Shown here: positions 44,021-51,901 of the stretch, one piece after another | Layout of the letters: the number at the start of each line of letters is the position of its first letter | How positions within the stretch are numbered: the stretch's first letter is position 1 | Origin: an uncultured Lachnospiraceae bacterium | GTDB lineage: Bacteria; Bacillota; Clostridia; Lachnospirales; Lachnospiraceae | Direction of reading: 5' to 3' | NCBI GenBank assembly: GCA_900551115.1 | Contig: URUY01000002.1 | Location: forward strand, 62,001-126,000 | DNA: 64,000 nt | The notes under the pieces: model-generated | Seen by the model: the letters and a program-made list of their open reading frames with translations, nothing else | The model's database searches: none | Told to the model about the DNA's origin: nothing | Position numbers and translations under genes: made by a program

Positions 44021-45757
44021 TTATCGCTCTCTGAATGCTTTCCCGCCTTCAATACGGTAAATCATTTCACACTGTTCTATCGTATTGAGTCTGTGGGCAA
44101 TAATCACCAGGGTTTTTCTGCCGTGCAGACTGTTAATGGAATCCATAATGGCAGCTTCCGTATCATTGTCCAGTGCAGAAGTTGCTTCATCCAACACCAG
44201 CACCTCCGGGTCATCATACAGCGCCCTGGCAATACCGATACGCTGTCTCTGTCCGCCTGACAGTCTGATTCCGCGCTCTCCGATGCCTGTATCAAGGCCT
44301 TCCGGCAGTCCCTTTACGAACTCGTCCAGCTGTGCTTCCTTTAATACTTCCCACAATCGTTTTTCATCGATTTTGTCATCAGGAATACCAAATGCAACAT
44401 TTTTTCTGATAGTATCATCCAGCATAAAAATGGACTGGGGAATATAACCGATATTATTCAGCCATTTCCGGTAATTATCCTTTTCCAAAACATCAATGCC
44501 ATCCGCTAAAATCTGTCCTTCTTTTAATTGCAGCAGCCCTAACAGAATGTCCACCACCGTGGATTTCCCGGCGCCCGAAGTACCGACGATTCCGACTGCA
44601 CTGCCAAGAGGAATTTCCATATCGGCATGGTCAAAAATCAGCACATCCGTATTGGGATATGCATAGGTAATCCCCTTAAGCTCTACTTTTTCTTTAATCG
44701 CAAGCTTTTCATCCGGCTTTTTTAAAGAATCCATTCTGACCTTTTCATCGGATATCTCATCCTGAAGATTGTCGCTGACATCCATCATAAACGGCTTAAA
44801 ATAGGATATGGAGGTCAAGTGGTTGTTGATACGGTTTGCACTGGGCATCAGCCGCACTGCCGCAAAGCCAAAAGCGCCAAGCAGAGGAACCATGCCTTGT
44901 ATATCGTTGCCTCCGGCAATCATAATAATCATATAGCCTAACATACCGGCTATACAGACCGTTTCAATCAGCAGTCTGGGGGTACTGGAGGATATACTGT
45001 ATTTCTGTACCGCATTCACATACCCCTGTCCGCATTTGATATACTCATCCACAAAGTAGGTTTCCCTGTTTGCTATTTTGATTTCTTTAATACCCGTTAC
45101 CGACTGCTGTATCCACTTAAACAATCCGCTGTAATAGTCCCTGTTTTCCTGACCAGCCTTTTCCATAACGGGTTTCAGCCCTTTCTTAATCAGATAAATA
45201 GTGGCTATTAAAAGGACTGCCAGTACCATGGTCATCACCGGCTCCAAAAACAGCGTAACCACGATAATACAGCCGAAAATAATTACCTCTGATAAAAGCT
45301 GCAGAATGCTCAGTATCAGGGCAAACATATTGTTTACATCCGAAGTGATGCTTCTTTGCACAACCGCCGTATCCGCACTGAGAAAATACTCATAGGGACG
45401 TTTCATATAGCTAATCATCATCCGTTCCGAAGTCTTAAACTGATTGGTATACACAAAACGGTACTGGATGATATTCTGAAACAGAAGAAAGATGTTCTTC
45501 AAAACAAAAAGTGCAATCAGTGCAACCAGCATGAGAATGGTAAACTGCTCTATGCTTGACATATGAAGCGCATTGTATACCTTCATGATGATTTCATTGT
45601 TCTGTAAAGCTTCTGCATCCATAATCAACTGCAGTACCGGTATTACGAATGCAATACTGCAGGTCTCCAGTACCGCGCCGATTATCATCAACAGAACGAT
45701 TCCGACCATCTTCAGTTTTTGCTGTTTATCCAATAATCTGTTCAGTTTCTTTAACAT
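44021..45757 (-). CDS. ABC transporter, fused permease-ATPase (second flippase candidate)
   Basis: 578 residues, collinear paralogue of 10490-12238. Six membrane helices (about 1-325), then Walker A GTSGAGKST, signature RLSGGQRQR, Walker B VLVLDEATSALD and IIAHRLNT. PglK/MsbA-like half exporter; candidate for flipping the block C lipid-linked glycan, because no Wzx was found. AAGGG lies 7 nt before the ATG. The two copies differ along their whole length, so duplication is old and each may serve its own glycan. Confidence 0.9.
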   Translation of the reverse strand: MLKKLNRLLDKQQKLKMVGIVLLMIIGAVLETCSIAFVIPVLQLIMDAEALQNNEIIMKVYNALHMSSIEQFTILMLVALIALFVLKNIFLLFQNIIQYRFVYTNQFKTSERMMISYMKRPYEYFLSADTAVVQRSITSDVNNMFALILSILQLLSEVIIFGCIIVVTLFLEPVMTMVLAVLLIATIYLIKKGLKPVMEKAGQENRDYYSGLFKWIQQSVTGIKEIKIANRETYFVDEYIKCGQGYVNAVQKYSISSSTPRLLIETVCIAGMLGYMIIMIAGGNDIQGMVPLLGAFGFAAVRLMPSANRINNHLTSISYFKPFMMDVSDNLQDEISDEKVRMDSLKKPDEKLAIKEKVELKGITYAYPNTDVLIFDHADMEIPLGSAVGIVGTSGAGKSTVVDILLGLLQLKEGQILADGIDVLEKDNYRKWLNNIGYIPQSIFMLDDTIRKNVAFGIPDDKIDEKRLWEVLKEAQLDEFVKGLPEGLDTGIGERGIRLSGGQRQRIGIARALYDDPEVLVLDEATSALDNDTEAAIMDSINSLHGRKTLVIIAHRLNTIEQCEMIYRIEGGKAFRER

Positions 45758-45780
45758 GTGGTGTCCCTTTCTGTCTCTTC

Positions 45781-46863
45781 CTAATAACGGTGCTTCTCCG
45801 GTTCCTCATATAAATCCAGAAAATCCGGTCCCAGATTGATTTTTTCATCTGCAAATTCAATGGCATCAATAGCTGTTGTAATCACGGAAATCACCTTTTT
45901 AAAACGGATTTCCGGTCTGAAATTTAGAACTTCCACCGGGAATTTCTGTTCCAGCACCAGACACTCCTTAAATTTTTCTTTATAATCCAGGGTATCTCTG
46001 GGATGAGGTTTGATAAGCACCTGCGCACCCTTGGCATATTTCTCTATAATATCTTCAAATATCTGCTGCCGTATATCCATTGAGCATAACGGCTGCGTCA
46101 GAATCAGTACATTCTCTTTCCTCAAATCGCTGCACTGTTCTATCAAGACATCTGCATTTTTTATAAAGACCGCAAAAATAGTTTCCTTATCGGAATCGGA
46201 AAGCTGCTCTTTTAACAGTTTTCGGGGTACTTCCTTCCATCCGGCGTGCTTATAGGCAATGCAGGATAAATCGTTGACTTCCATATCTACTGCATATCTG
46301 GAATAGCCGTTCTCCAAAAAAATAAGTCCCTTCTTTGCCATCCACCGTTTAAGCGGCCAGAACTTTTGATTAAAGTGTATCACCGTATCAAAGTCCTTGT
46401 TACAGTCAAGACCGTCCTCCACCGCATGGTATCTGATTTTTTTATAATTCAGATAGTAGCCTATGGGGTCTTCATCACAATATACATAAATATCCTTATA
46501 TCCGGTAAAATCAACATCAATGCAGCCTTCCAGCTTTTTAGGGAACTTCTTGCTAAGAATCATCCGTCTGAGCATTTTTGCCAAAAAGCCGCCGCTGCTC
46601 TTACGGTATTTCTGTAATTCAGGGAACTCGCTGTCCCTGCGCTCATTCATCAGCAGTACCTTTTCAAATACTGCGGATTCCTTTAACCGGTTGATAAAAT
46701 CCGGTTCCAGTAATTCCGGTGACATGCGGCTTAGAATGATATCCGCCCTGTCCGTTTTGTCCTGATGCTGAAAATTCAGTTCTTTCAGCAGGGTAACATA
46801 TATGTGGTAATAGGTATGGCATACATATACCCTTCTGCTTTTTTCCGTTTTATTTTCTTTCAA
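45781..46863 (-). CDS. Sialyltransferase-like enzyme (GT52/GT38 type), candidate pseudaminyltransferase
   Basis: About 360 residues. Two hallmarks of bacterial sialyltransferases are visible: a D/E-D/E-G motif in AVEDGLD (EDG at about 149-151) and an HP motif in LIKPHPRD (about 285-288), together with the YVCHTYYHIY opening seen in GT52 proteins. Those enzymes use CMP-sialic acid. Since this operon makes a CMP-pseudaminic-type sugar, a nonulosonic acid transferase is the natural reading. Start: no ATG in frame; TTG at 46863 has AGGAG 10 nt upstream and overlaps the DUF4910 stop by 14 nt. A TTG at 46896 is also open. Confidence 0.72.
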   Translation of the reverse strand: MKENKTEKSRRVYVCHTYYHIYVTLLKELNFQHQDKTDRADIILSRMSPELLEPDFINRLKESAVFEKVLLMNERRDSEFPELQKYRKSSGGFLAKMLRRMILSKKFPKKLEGCIDVDFTGYKDIYVYCDEDPIGYYLNYKKIRYHAVEDGLDCNKDFDTVIHFNQKFWPLKRWMAKKGLIFLENGYSRYAVDMEVNDLSCIAYKHAGWKEVPRKLLKEQLSDSDKETIFAVFIKNADVLIEQCSDLRKENVLILTQPLCSMDIRQQIFEDIIEKYAKGAQVLIKPHPRDTLDYKEKFKECLVLEQKFPVEVLNFRPEIRFKKVISVITTAIDAIEFADEKINLGPDFLDLYEEPEKHRY

Positions 46864-48139
46864 AAGTAATAAGCTCCTGTTCTGACAACTTATCAATTAT
46901 CGGTATTAATTCCGTTACGGGCACGCGAATGGCATTACTGATTTCAAGCAAATCCGTTTCCCCGTCCGCATATGCCAGAAAATCCCTCATCGCCAGTATA
47001 CTGTCATAAGAGCCCTTCCTGCTTATGGTAGGATACAGGCCTCTCTTGCCAAGCTGGGGCTCGCAGAAGCAGTTCACTTTATAATTGCCGTAATACTCCA
47101 GTGTCCTGCATATTTCCAGCATGCACCGGTAGCTGCCCTCCAACCCTTTGGGGCTTATAAGGGACATGTCATCCAGAGAGGTGTGGTATTCCGGATAATC
47201 CGCAAATTTGCTTCTGCAAATGACGCAGACCGGTAAATCCACGCCCGGAGAGTTATACTGTCTTTCATCGGAGCCTCTGTCCAAAAAGCTGTATTTTTTA
47301 TACGCCGGATAGAAAAAGTCCAGTACATTTGTGGCAACCCTGTCTGATAACGTATTCCCTTTTCTTGTAGGAATATAGGAAAAGGTTCTGTCATCCCCTA
47401 CACAGGAAAGTAAAAATCCTGCTTTTACATTAGCCTTCAGCTCTTCCAGATGAGAGCTGAGGTAGGTAATGGAACCAATGGTTTCCGGAATGAATAAAAA
47501 ACGGTACGTGTAATGGGATTTTTCCTGCTGCATCAGCCATTTTGCCAAAAAGGCTGAAACCACCGGACCGGATAATTCATTGTTTGCCATGGAGGGATGG
47601 CAGACATAGGTGGATATCAGCACTTCCTCCGATGACCTGCCGGGAATGATAAGCTCACCATAGGTCAGACTGCCGTCTTCTAAGCTGCTGTCAATTACCA
47701 TATGATAGGTATCTTCCGTAAGCGCATCCCTCTGCTTTTTTGTCATACAGAAGCCAAACCTCTCTTTATAGTAGGAGGTCACATAGGGAATGGCGTCCGG
47801 CTGGCTTTCCTCTACATAAACATGCGTAAGCAGCTCCTCAAGTGACACATATTTATCAACCGGCACGGAATATCCCATAACCTGAAGATTGTTTTCCTTA
47901 AAATCAACAATCCTCTCTCCGGCGCTGTTTTCTATAAAAGCGTCCCTGATATTCCACTCCTTCGGCACCGTCCAGTCAAATACGGGCGTACCGGAAGGCA
48001 CCTCACATATCTTCATCCGGGGAATATATTCTGCAATAACAGCCAGAGTCTCTCTTACCCCATCGCCGGTAATGCTTCTGCAAATGGGGAAAAGCCTGCC
48101 TGCCAAATCATACATCTGCTGTCCGATATTTTCACTCAT
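46850..48139 (-). CDS. DUF4910 aminopeptidase-like protein with C-terminal winged-helix-like domain
   Basis: 429 residues. N-terminal LFPICRSITGDGVRETL is the signature of DUF4910 proteins. A zinc-peptidase-like (M28-like) core follows, with candidate metal ligands in STYVCHPSMANNE (His181), IPETIGS (Glu219) and EYHTSLDD (His319). The last 70 residues (LLEISNAIRVPVTEL...) look like a small winged-helix domain. No signal peptide. Family members recur in surface glycan and nonulosonic acid loci but their reaction is unknown; hydrolysis of an amide such as an N-acyl or aminoacyl group on a sugar is inference. The ATG overlaps the stop of the AAC(3)-like gene by 8 nt. Confidence 0.82.
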   Translation of the reverse strand: MSENIGQQMYDLAGRLFPICRSITGDGVRETLAVIAEYIPRMKICEVPSGTPVFDWTVPKEWNIRDAFIENSAGERIVDFKENNLQVMGYSVPVDKYVSLEELLTHVYVEESQPDAIPYVTSYYKERFGFCMTKKQRDALTEDTYHMVIDSSLEDGSLTYGELIIPGRSSEEVLISTYVCHPSMANNELSGPVVSAFLAKWLMQQEKSHYTYRFLFIPETIGSITYLSSHLEELKANVKAGFLLSCVGDDRTFSYIPTRKGNTLSDRVATNVLDFFYPAYKKYSFLDRGSDERQYNSPGVDLPVCVICRSKFADYPEYHTSLDDMSLISPKGLEGSYRCMLEICRTLEYYGNYKVNCFCEPQLGKRGLYPTISRKGSYDSILAMRDFLAYADGETDLLEISNAIRVPVTELIPIIDKLSEQELITFERK

Positions 48140-48941
48140 GGTTATCCGTTACCTCTTTTTCCTGCTGTCCCTTATATACATAAAGGTTACGGCTGTCATT
48201 ATATCTGATGTCCATCGCTTCTATGTCGTACACCTGCCTGAGCAGCACCGTCCTAAAAGGAATATGATTTATCTGCTGTGTAAAAGAAACATTCAAATCC
48301 TCCAGTATCTGACTGAAATGTTTGGAATTTTCCTGTGCATCCATATCCAGATCCCTGACATACATGGTGTAGGTCTTCGTGGCTGTTTCGCCCTCCCAGT
48401 CTGTATAAGGAGCCGTAAAATTCTTAACAAAACGGAAAGGGACTCCCACCATCTGCTCTACATGGTGCATAAAGGTAAGGCCGTCCATGGCATCCAGCCC
48501 GATAACCAGTGCCTTTGCATCCTTTTTATACATATAGTCAAATATGCTGTTTTCCCCAAAGGAATTGGGCTCATCCTGCTCAAATAAATATTCTGCATCC
48601 CTGCCCCACACTGCAAAGGAATAGATTGGATGCTTCGTTCTGATAAAATCCTTTCTGCCAAGGGCTGCATTGCCAAGGGCTCCGGTCTTACAGGCAGTAT
48701 GATGATAATCAAAGGGGATGCCCTTGCAAAAATCCCAGTTAAACGTAGGGATTAAAAGGGTGCCCTCCTCCCCCACAGCCTCCTGTAAGGAGGTCAGGAA
48801 TAAATCTCTGTCAAACCTCTCCCCATGTTCTCTGGTCTCCTTTACAAGCTCTAAAATATCGGATACAACATATACCACATCTCCCTTTTGTATCCGTTTC
48901 AGCATTTTTGCAATCTCTAAATAACTGACATATTTGCTCAT
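48132..48941 (-). CDS. AAC(3)-family-like N-acyltransferase
   Basis: 269 residues from the ATG at 48941 (GGAGG 5 nt upstream); longer TTG/ATG readings lack spacing. Antibiotic_NAT fold motifs: EEGTLLIPTFNWD, KTGALGNAALGR, RTKHPIYSFAVWG (His104), FGENSIFDYM and MHHVEQ (His159-160, Glu162). The family acetylates an amino group of aminoglycosides with acetyl-CoA, but many copies sit in surface glycan loci with sugar substrates. Neighbouring carrier protein and adenylation enzyme raise the possibility that it uses an acyl-carrier donor or acts as the missing PseH. It is unlikely to be a resistance gene. Confidence 0.85.
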   Translation of the reverse strand: MSKYVSYLEIAKMLKRIQKGDVVYVVSDILELVKETREHGERFDRDLFLTSLQEAVGEEGTLLIPTFNWDFCKGIPFDYHHTACKTGALGNAALGRKDFIRTKHPIYSFAVWGRDAEYLFEQDEPNSFGENSIFDYMYKKDAKALVIGLDAMDGLTFMHHVEQMVGVPFRFVKNFTAPYTDWEGETATKTYTMYVRDLDMDAQENSKHFSQILEDLNVSFTQQINHIPFRTVLLRQVYDIEAMDIRYNDSRNLYVYKGQQEKEVTDNHE

Positions 48942-49001
48942 CTTTCCCTCCATGCCGTCAGACAATTCTTTTTCTCCGTGCCATCAGGCAATTTACTGAC
49001 T

Positions 49002-49232
49002 TTATAATACGCCTCCGCACTTTTCAATAAGCGCCTTGATTGCGTCAGTATTTTTAAAGTTTTCTGGGATAATGTCCTTTCCTCCCACAGTAATAGCAAA
49101 ACTATCCTCTAAAAGCTCTACCAGCGTCATAATATCAAAAGAATCCAACACACCCGTATCCAAAAAATCATCCACTTCCCTAAAATTCACTTCCGGGTGT
49201 ATTTCCTGCAATATTTCATATATTTTTTCCAT
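49002..49232 (-). CDS. Acyl/peptidyl carrier protein (DltC-like)
   Basis: 76 residues from the ATG at 49232 (GGAGG 8 nt upstream; a GTG at 49250 lies before the ribosome binding site). Carrier protein four-helix pattern with the phosphopantetheine serine in TGVLDSFDIM (Ser31), followed by LVELLEDSF. The GVLDS context matches DltC-type carriers for amino acids more than fatty acid ACPs. Directly follows the DltA-like gene (20-nt gap). Role: hold an amino acid or similar acyl group as a thioester for transfer within block C. Confidence 0.88.
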   Translation of the reverse strand: MEKIYEILQEIHPEVNFREVDDFLDTGVLDSFDIMTLVELLEDSFAITVGGKDIIPENFKNTDAIKALIEKCGGVL

Positions 49233-49252
49233 TCTGTTTTCCTCCGGCACGT

Positions 49253-50767
49253 TTAATTGGCGTATTTTTCTCTCAGAAGCACACGGTCAATCTTTCCGTT
49301 TGCATTCATGGGTATTGCTTTTTCCTGTATATATCTGTCCGGCACCATATAAGACGGTACCTTATCCTTCAAAAATTCCCTGATACCCTCTTCTTTTACA
49401 AGGCCTTCATATATCAGTACAATCTGCTTTTGTTTCTCATGGTACAGGCAGCAGACCCTTTTTATCTTTTCCATGGACATAGCTGCCGTTTCTATTTCTC
49501 CCAGCTCTATCCGGTAGCCCATATGCTTTATCTGAAAATCCTTCCGGCATACATATTCAATCTCGCCGTACCGGTTATAACGAACCAAATCGCCCGTCCT
49601 GTAAATAATCTCAGGGTATGCAGGATTGAGCGGATTCTGTACAAAAACCTCTTTTGTCTTTTCAGGATTATTATAATAGCCGCAGGCAAGACCGGAGCCT
49701 TTAATACAAAGCTCACCCAGCTCGCCCTCCTGCACCGGCTCGTCCTTATCATTTAACACTAAAATGCCGGTATTGATTGCCGCTTTCCCGATGGGCAGCG
49801 GTTCATCGTTGGCAAACTCTCTGTCAATCACATAATAGGTGCTTGCGTAAGTGGCTTCAGAGGGTCCGTAGTAATTCACATATTTTGCATCCGGCAGATG
49901 CTTTCTCCACATATTTAACTGCTTCGTGGGCATTACTTCTCCGCAGAACATGACCTTTTTAAGGCAGGAGATATCTACCTCGCCCAAAGCCCTTAAGTTT
50001 GCCGTTAAAATCAGCGCAGAGGGCACCCAGTAAATCGCATTTACTTTGTTTTTCCTGATAAACTCCAGTACATTTACCGGGAAACGGAACATTTCCTGCG
50101 GAACAATATAGAGCGTGGCAGCATTTCTCAGGGTACAGTAAATGTCGGGTACAGAGGCATCAAAATAGAACGGGGCCTGATTGGCAAAAATTTCCTTCTC
50201 GGAAAAATCCATTACCTCGCTGGCCTCTTCCGTAAAGTCGATGACCGCCCTGTGACTGATGACAACCCCCTTGGGTATGCCTGTTGAACCTGACGTACAA
50301 ATAATATAGACCGGATTTGTATCCAAAATGTTTCCTGTAACCTCAGAAATCTTCTCTTCATCAGTTACCGTATCCTGCAAATCCTGCAGCAGAAGTATCT
50401 GCTCCGGTTCTACATGGAGCTGCTCTGCTTTTTCTTTAAAGTTCTCATCGGTAATGATAAACGCCGGCTTTAAAACATCTACAATTAAATTGAGCCTGGA
50501 GGCCGGAGCATGTACGTCAAACGGTACATATATATTGCCGCTGCAGGCCACGCCCATAAAGCTGATAATGGCATTCACATTTTTATCCAGAAATACGATA
50601 ATCGGTTTTTCCCTGCAATCCTTTCTGTTTAAGATTGCCGTAGCAACTGCTTTTGCCTGTTTTTCAAGTTCACCGTAGGTGATTTCCTGCTCTGCATCTA
50701 CAAATGCTTTTTTTTCGGGATAACGCCCGGCTGCATTTTGCAAATAATCTATAATTGATTTTACCAT
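49253..50767 (-). CDS. DltA-like amino acid adenylation enzyme
   Basis: 504 residues, the length of DltA. Adenylate-forming motifs in order: CTSGSTGIPKG (A3, about 157-167), NQAPFYFDASVPD, CGEVMP, YYGPSEAT (A5), YRTGDL (A7), DFQIKHMGYRIELGEIE (A8) and NANGKIDR (A10 Lys). NQAPF.FD.SV and CGEV are typical of DltA (D-alanine carrier ligase) rather than large NRPS domains. It would activate a small amino acid with ATP and load it on the carrier protein at 49002-49232. No DltB/DltD pair is adjacent. GGAGG lies 6 nt before the ATG, with its own strong promoter at 50796-50824. Confidence 0.9.
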   Translation of the reverse strand: MVKSIIDYLQNAAGRYPEKKAFVDAEQEITYGELEKQAKAVATAILNRKDCREKPIIVFLDKNVNAIISFMGVACSGNIYVPFDVHAPASRLNLIVDVLKPAFIITDENFKEKAEQLHVEPEQILLLQDLQDTVTDEEKISEVTGNILDTNPVYIICTSGSTGIPKGVVISHRAVIDFTEEASEVMDFSEKEIFANQAPFYFDASVPDIYCTLRNAATLYIVPQEMFRFPVNVLEFIRKNKVNAIYWVPSALILTANLRALGEVDISCLKKVMFCGEVMPTKQLNMWRKHLPDAKYVNYYGPSEATYASTYYVIDREFANDEPLPIGKAAINTGILVLNDKDEPVQEGELGELCIKGSGLACGYYNNPEKTKEVFVQNPLNPAYPEIIYRTGDLVRYNRYGEIEYVCRKDFQIKHMGYRIELGEIETAAMSMEKIKRVCCLYHEKQKQIVLIYEGLVKEEGIREFLKDKVPSYMVPDRYIQEKAIPMNANGKIDRVLLREKYAN

Positions 50768-50795
50768 TGCCGCCCTCCATGTCCATATCCTTAAA

Positions 50796-50824
50796 ATTAT
50801 AATATATTCCGGTGCAAATTACAA
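50796..50824 (-). promoter_or_regulatory. Strong putative sigma-A promoter for block C
   Basis: Minus strand TTGTAA (50819-50824), 17-nt spacer, perfect TATAAT (50796-50801). The TAA within the -35 is the stop codon of the upstream glycosyltransferase. The leader to the DltA-like ATG would be about 22 nt. The promoter would start the transcript running through the carrier protein, acyltransferase, DUF4910, sialyltransferase-like, ABC and pse genes. Confidence 0.75.
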
Positions 50825-51901
50825 ATCTTTGCACGCAGCTTTCTTAAGTGCCTTATTCTGCTTCCGGGCATGCAGCTTTTTTATTCCTCTGGGCATGATT
50901 CCAAATAAAAACAGATACAGCTTGTTTTTTCCCGTAAGATACCGGGAGGTAAGCGCTGCAGCCATATGGGACCGGATAAATCTGACGCATTCCCTGTACT
51001 GCCCATTGCTTTTTACCATCTGCGGGATGGGGATATGCAAAAGGTAGTCAAGCCGCTGAAAAAGCCCGAACCTTACGGCAATCTGCTTTAAGGCAGGATA
51101 TTTTTCCTGCACCAGTAAAAGCACCATATCCGCATTGTCCACGTTGTCGCCGTATACCCTGGAAAATTCCTCTCTGCTTTCCTTCCTTGTGTTGCTGCCC
51201 ATCCGGTAAAAAACATGGTAACCGTATCCCGGCAGACTGTAAATTTTATCCGTCTTTGAGAGCATACCCACTAACAGGTGAAAATCCTCATTCAAGACCC
51301 CTACCGGAAACTGTTCCTTAGAAAACAGGGCTTTTGCCACAAGCTTTGTACAAAATGAGCAGTCTCCCTTATGAAGCAAAAGCTCTCTTAAAAATTCCTC
51401 CGGGCTATAGGCTGTAAATTCCCTTGGGGGAACGCAGATATCCGGCAGCCGCTTTCCTGCTTCATCTATCTCATCCCTGCCAATCTGCGCCACCAGCCCG
51501 CCATGGGACAGCAGAGCCTCTGCCAGCCTTTCATACATGTCCGGTTCAATATAGTCGTCACTGTCCACAAATCCTAAAAATTCGCCTTTTGCATTGGCAA
51601 TTCCCAGATTTCTGGCAGAAGAAGAACCACCGTTTTCCTTGTGGAACACCCGTATCCGCAAGTCCCCTTTGGCAAGGCTGTCGCACAGGCTGCCCGTGCC
51701 GTCCGTGGAGCCGTCATCCACCAACAAAATTTCCAGATTTTTATAGGTCTGCCCACAGATGGATTCCACACACCGGGGCAGATATTCCATGATATTATAG
51801 ACAGGCACGATGATGCTGATTAAGGGCTGTACGGCCTGTTTCATTTCCTTTTCTTTTTGTTCCATCCGCCCGACCTGTTCCTCTTTTCCTTTCTGCTCCA
51901 T
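50819..51901 (-). CDS. Glycosyltransferase family 2
   Basis: 360 residues. After a Lys/Glu-rich N-terminal tail, the GT-A domain starts at about residue 27: SIIVPVYNIMEYLPRC, VDDGSTDGTG, SARNLGIA and FVDSDDY. KLVAKALF and EDFHL follow as in capsule GT2 proteins. Start choice: ATG at 51901 has GAGG 7 nt upstream but overlaps the upstream GT4 by 61 nt; in-frame ATGs at 51865 and 51844 are alternatives with poorer sites. The tail contains two MEQK repeats. Its stop codon forms part of the next promoter. Confidence 0.88.
   Translation of the reverse strand: MEQKGKEEQVGRMEQKEKEMKQAVQPLISIIVPVYNIMEYLPRCVESICGQTYKNLEILLVDDGSTDGTGSLCDSLAKGDLRIRVFHKENGGSSSARNLGIANAKGEFLGFVDSDDYIEPDMYERLAEALLSHGGLVAQIGRDEIDEAGKRLPDICVPPREFTAYSPEEFLRELLLHKGDCSFCTKLVAKALFSKEQFPVGVLNEDFHLLVGMLSKTDKIYSLPGYGYHVFYRMGSNTRKESREEFSRVYGDNVDNADMVLLLVQEKYPALKQIAVRFGLFQRLDYLLHIPIPQMVKSNGQYRECVRFIRSHMAAALTSRYLTGKNKLYLFLFGIMPRGIKKLHARKQNKALKKAACKDL

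Noticed and set aside
47889..48587. 232-codon plus-strand open frame
   Set aside because: It is antisense to the DUF4910 and AAC(3)-like genes, has no ribosome binding site or known motif, and its composition is that of a shadow frame.
48132..48941. Aminoglycoside resistance gene
   Set aside because: The AAC(3)-like family is broad, and the gene is embedded and overlapped in a glycan operon next to a carrier protein; resistance is not supported.
49002..50767. Ordinary dltA/dltC teichoic acid D-alanylation genes
   Set aside because: dltB and dltD are not adjacent, and the genes continue into AAC(3)-like, DUF4910 and pse genes; a glycan-specific role is more likely, though the enzymes are Dlt-like.
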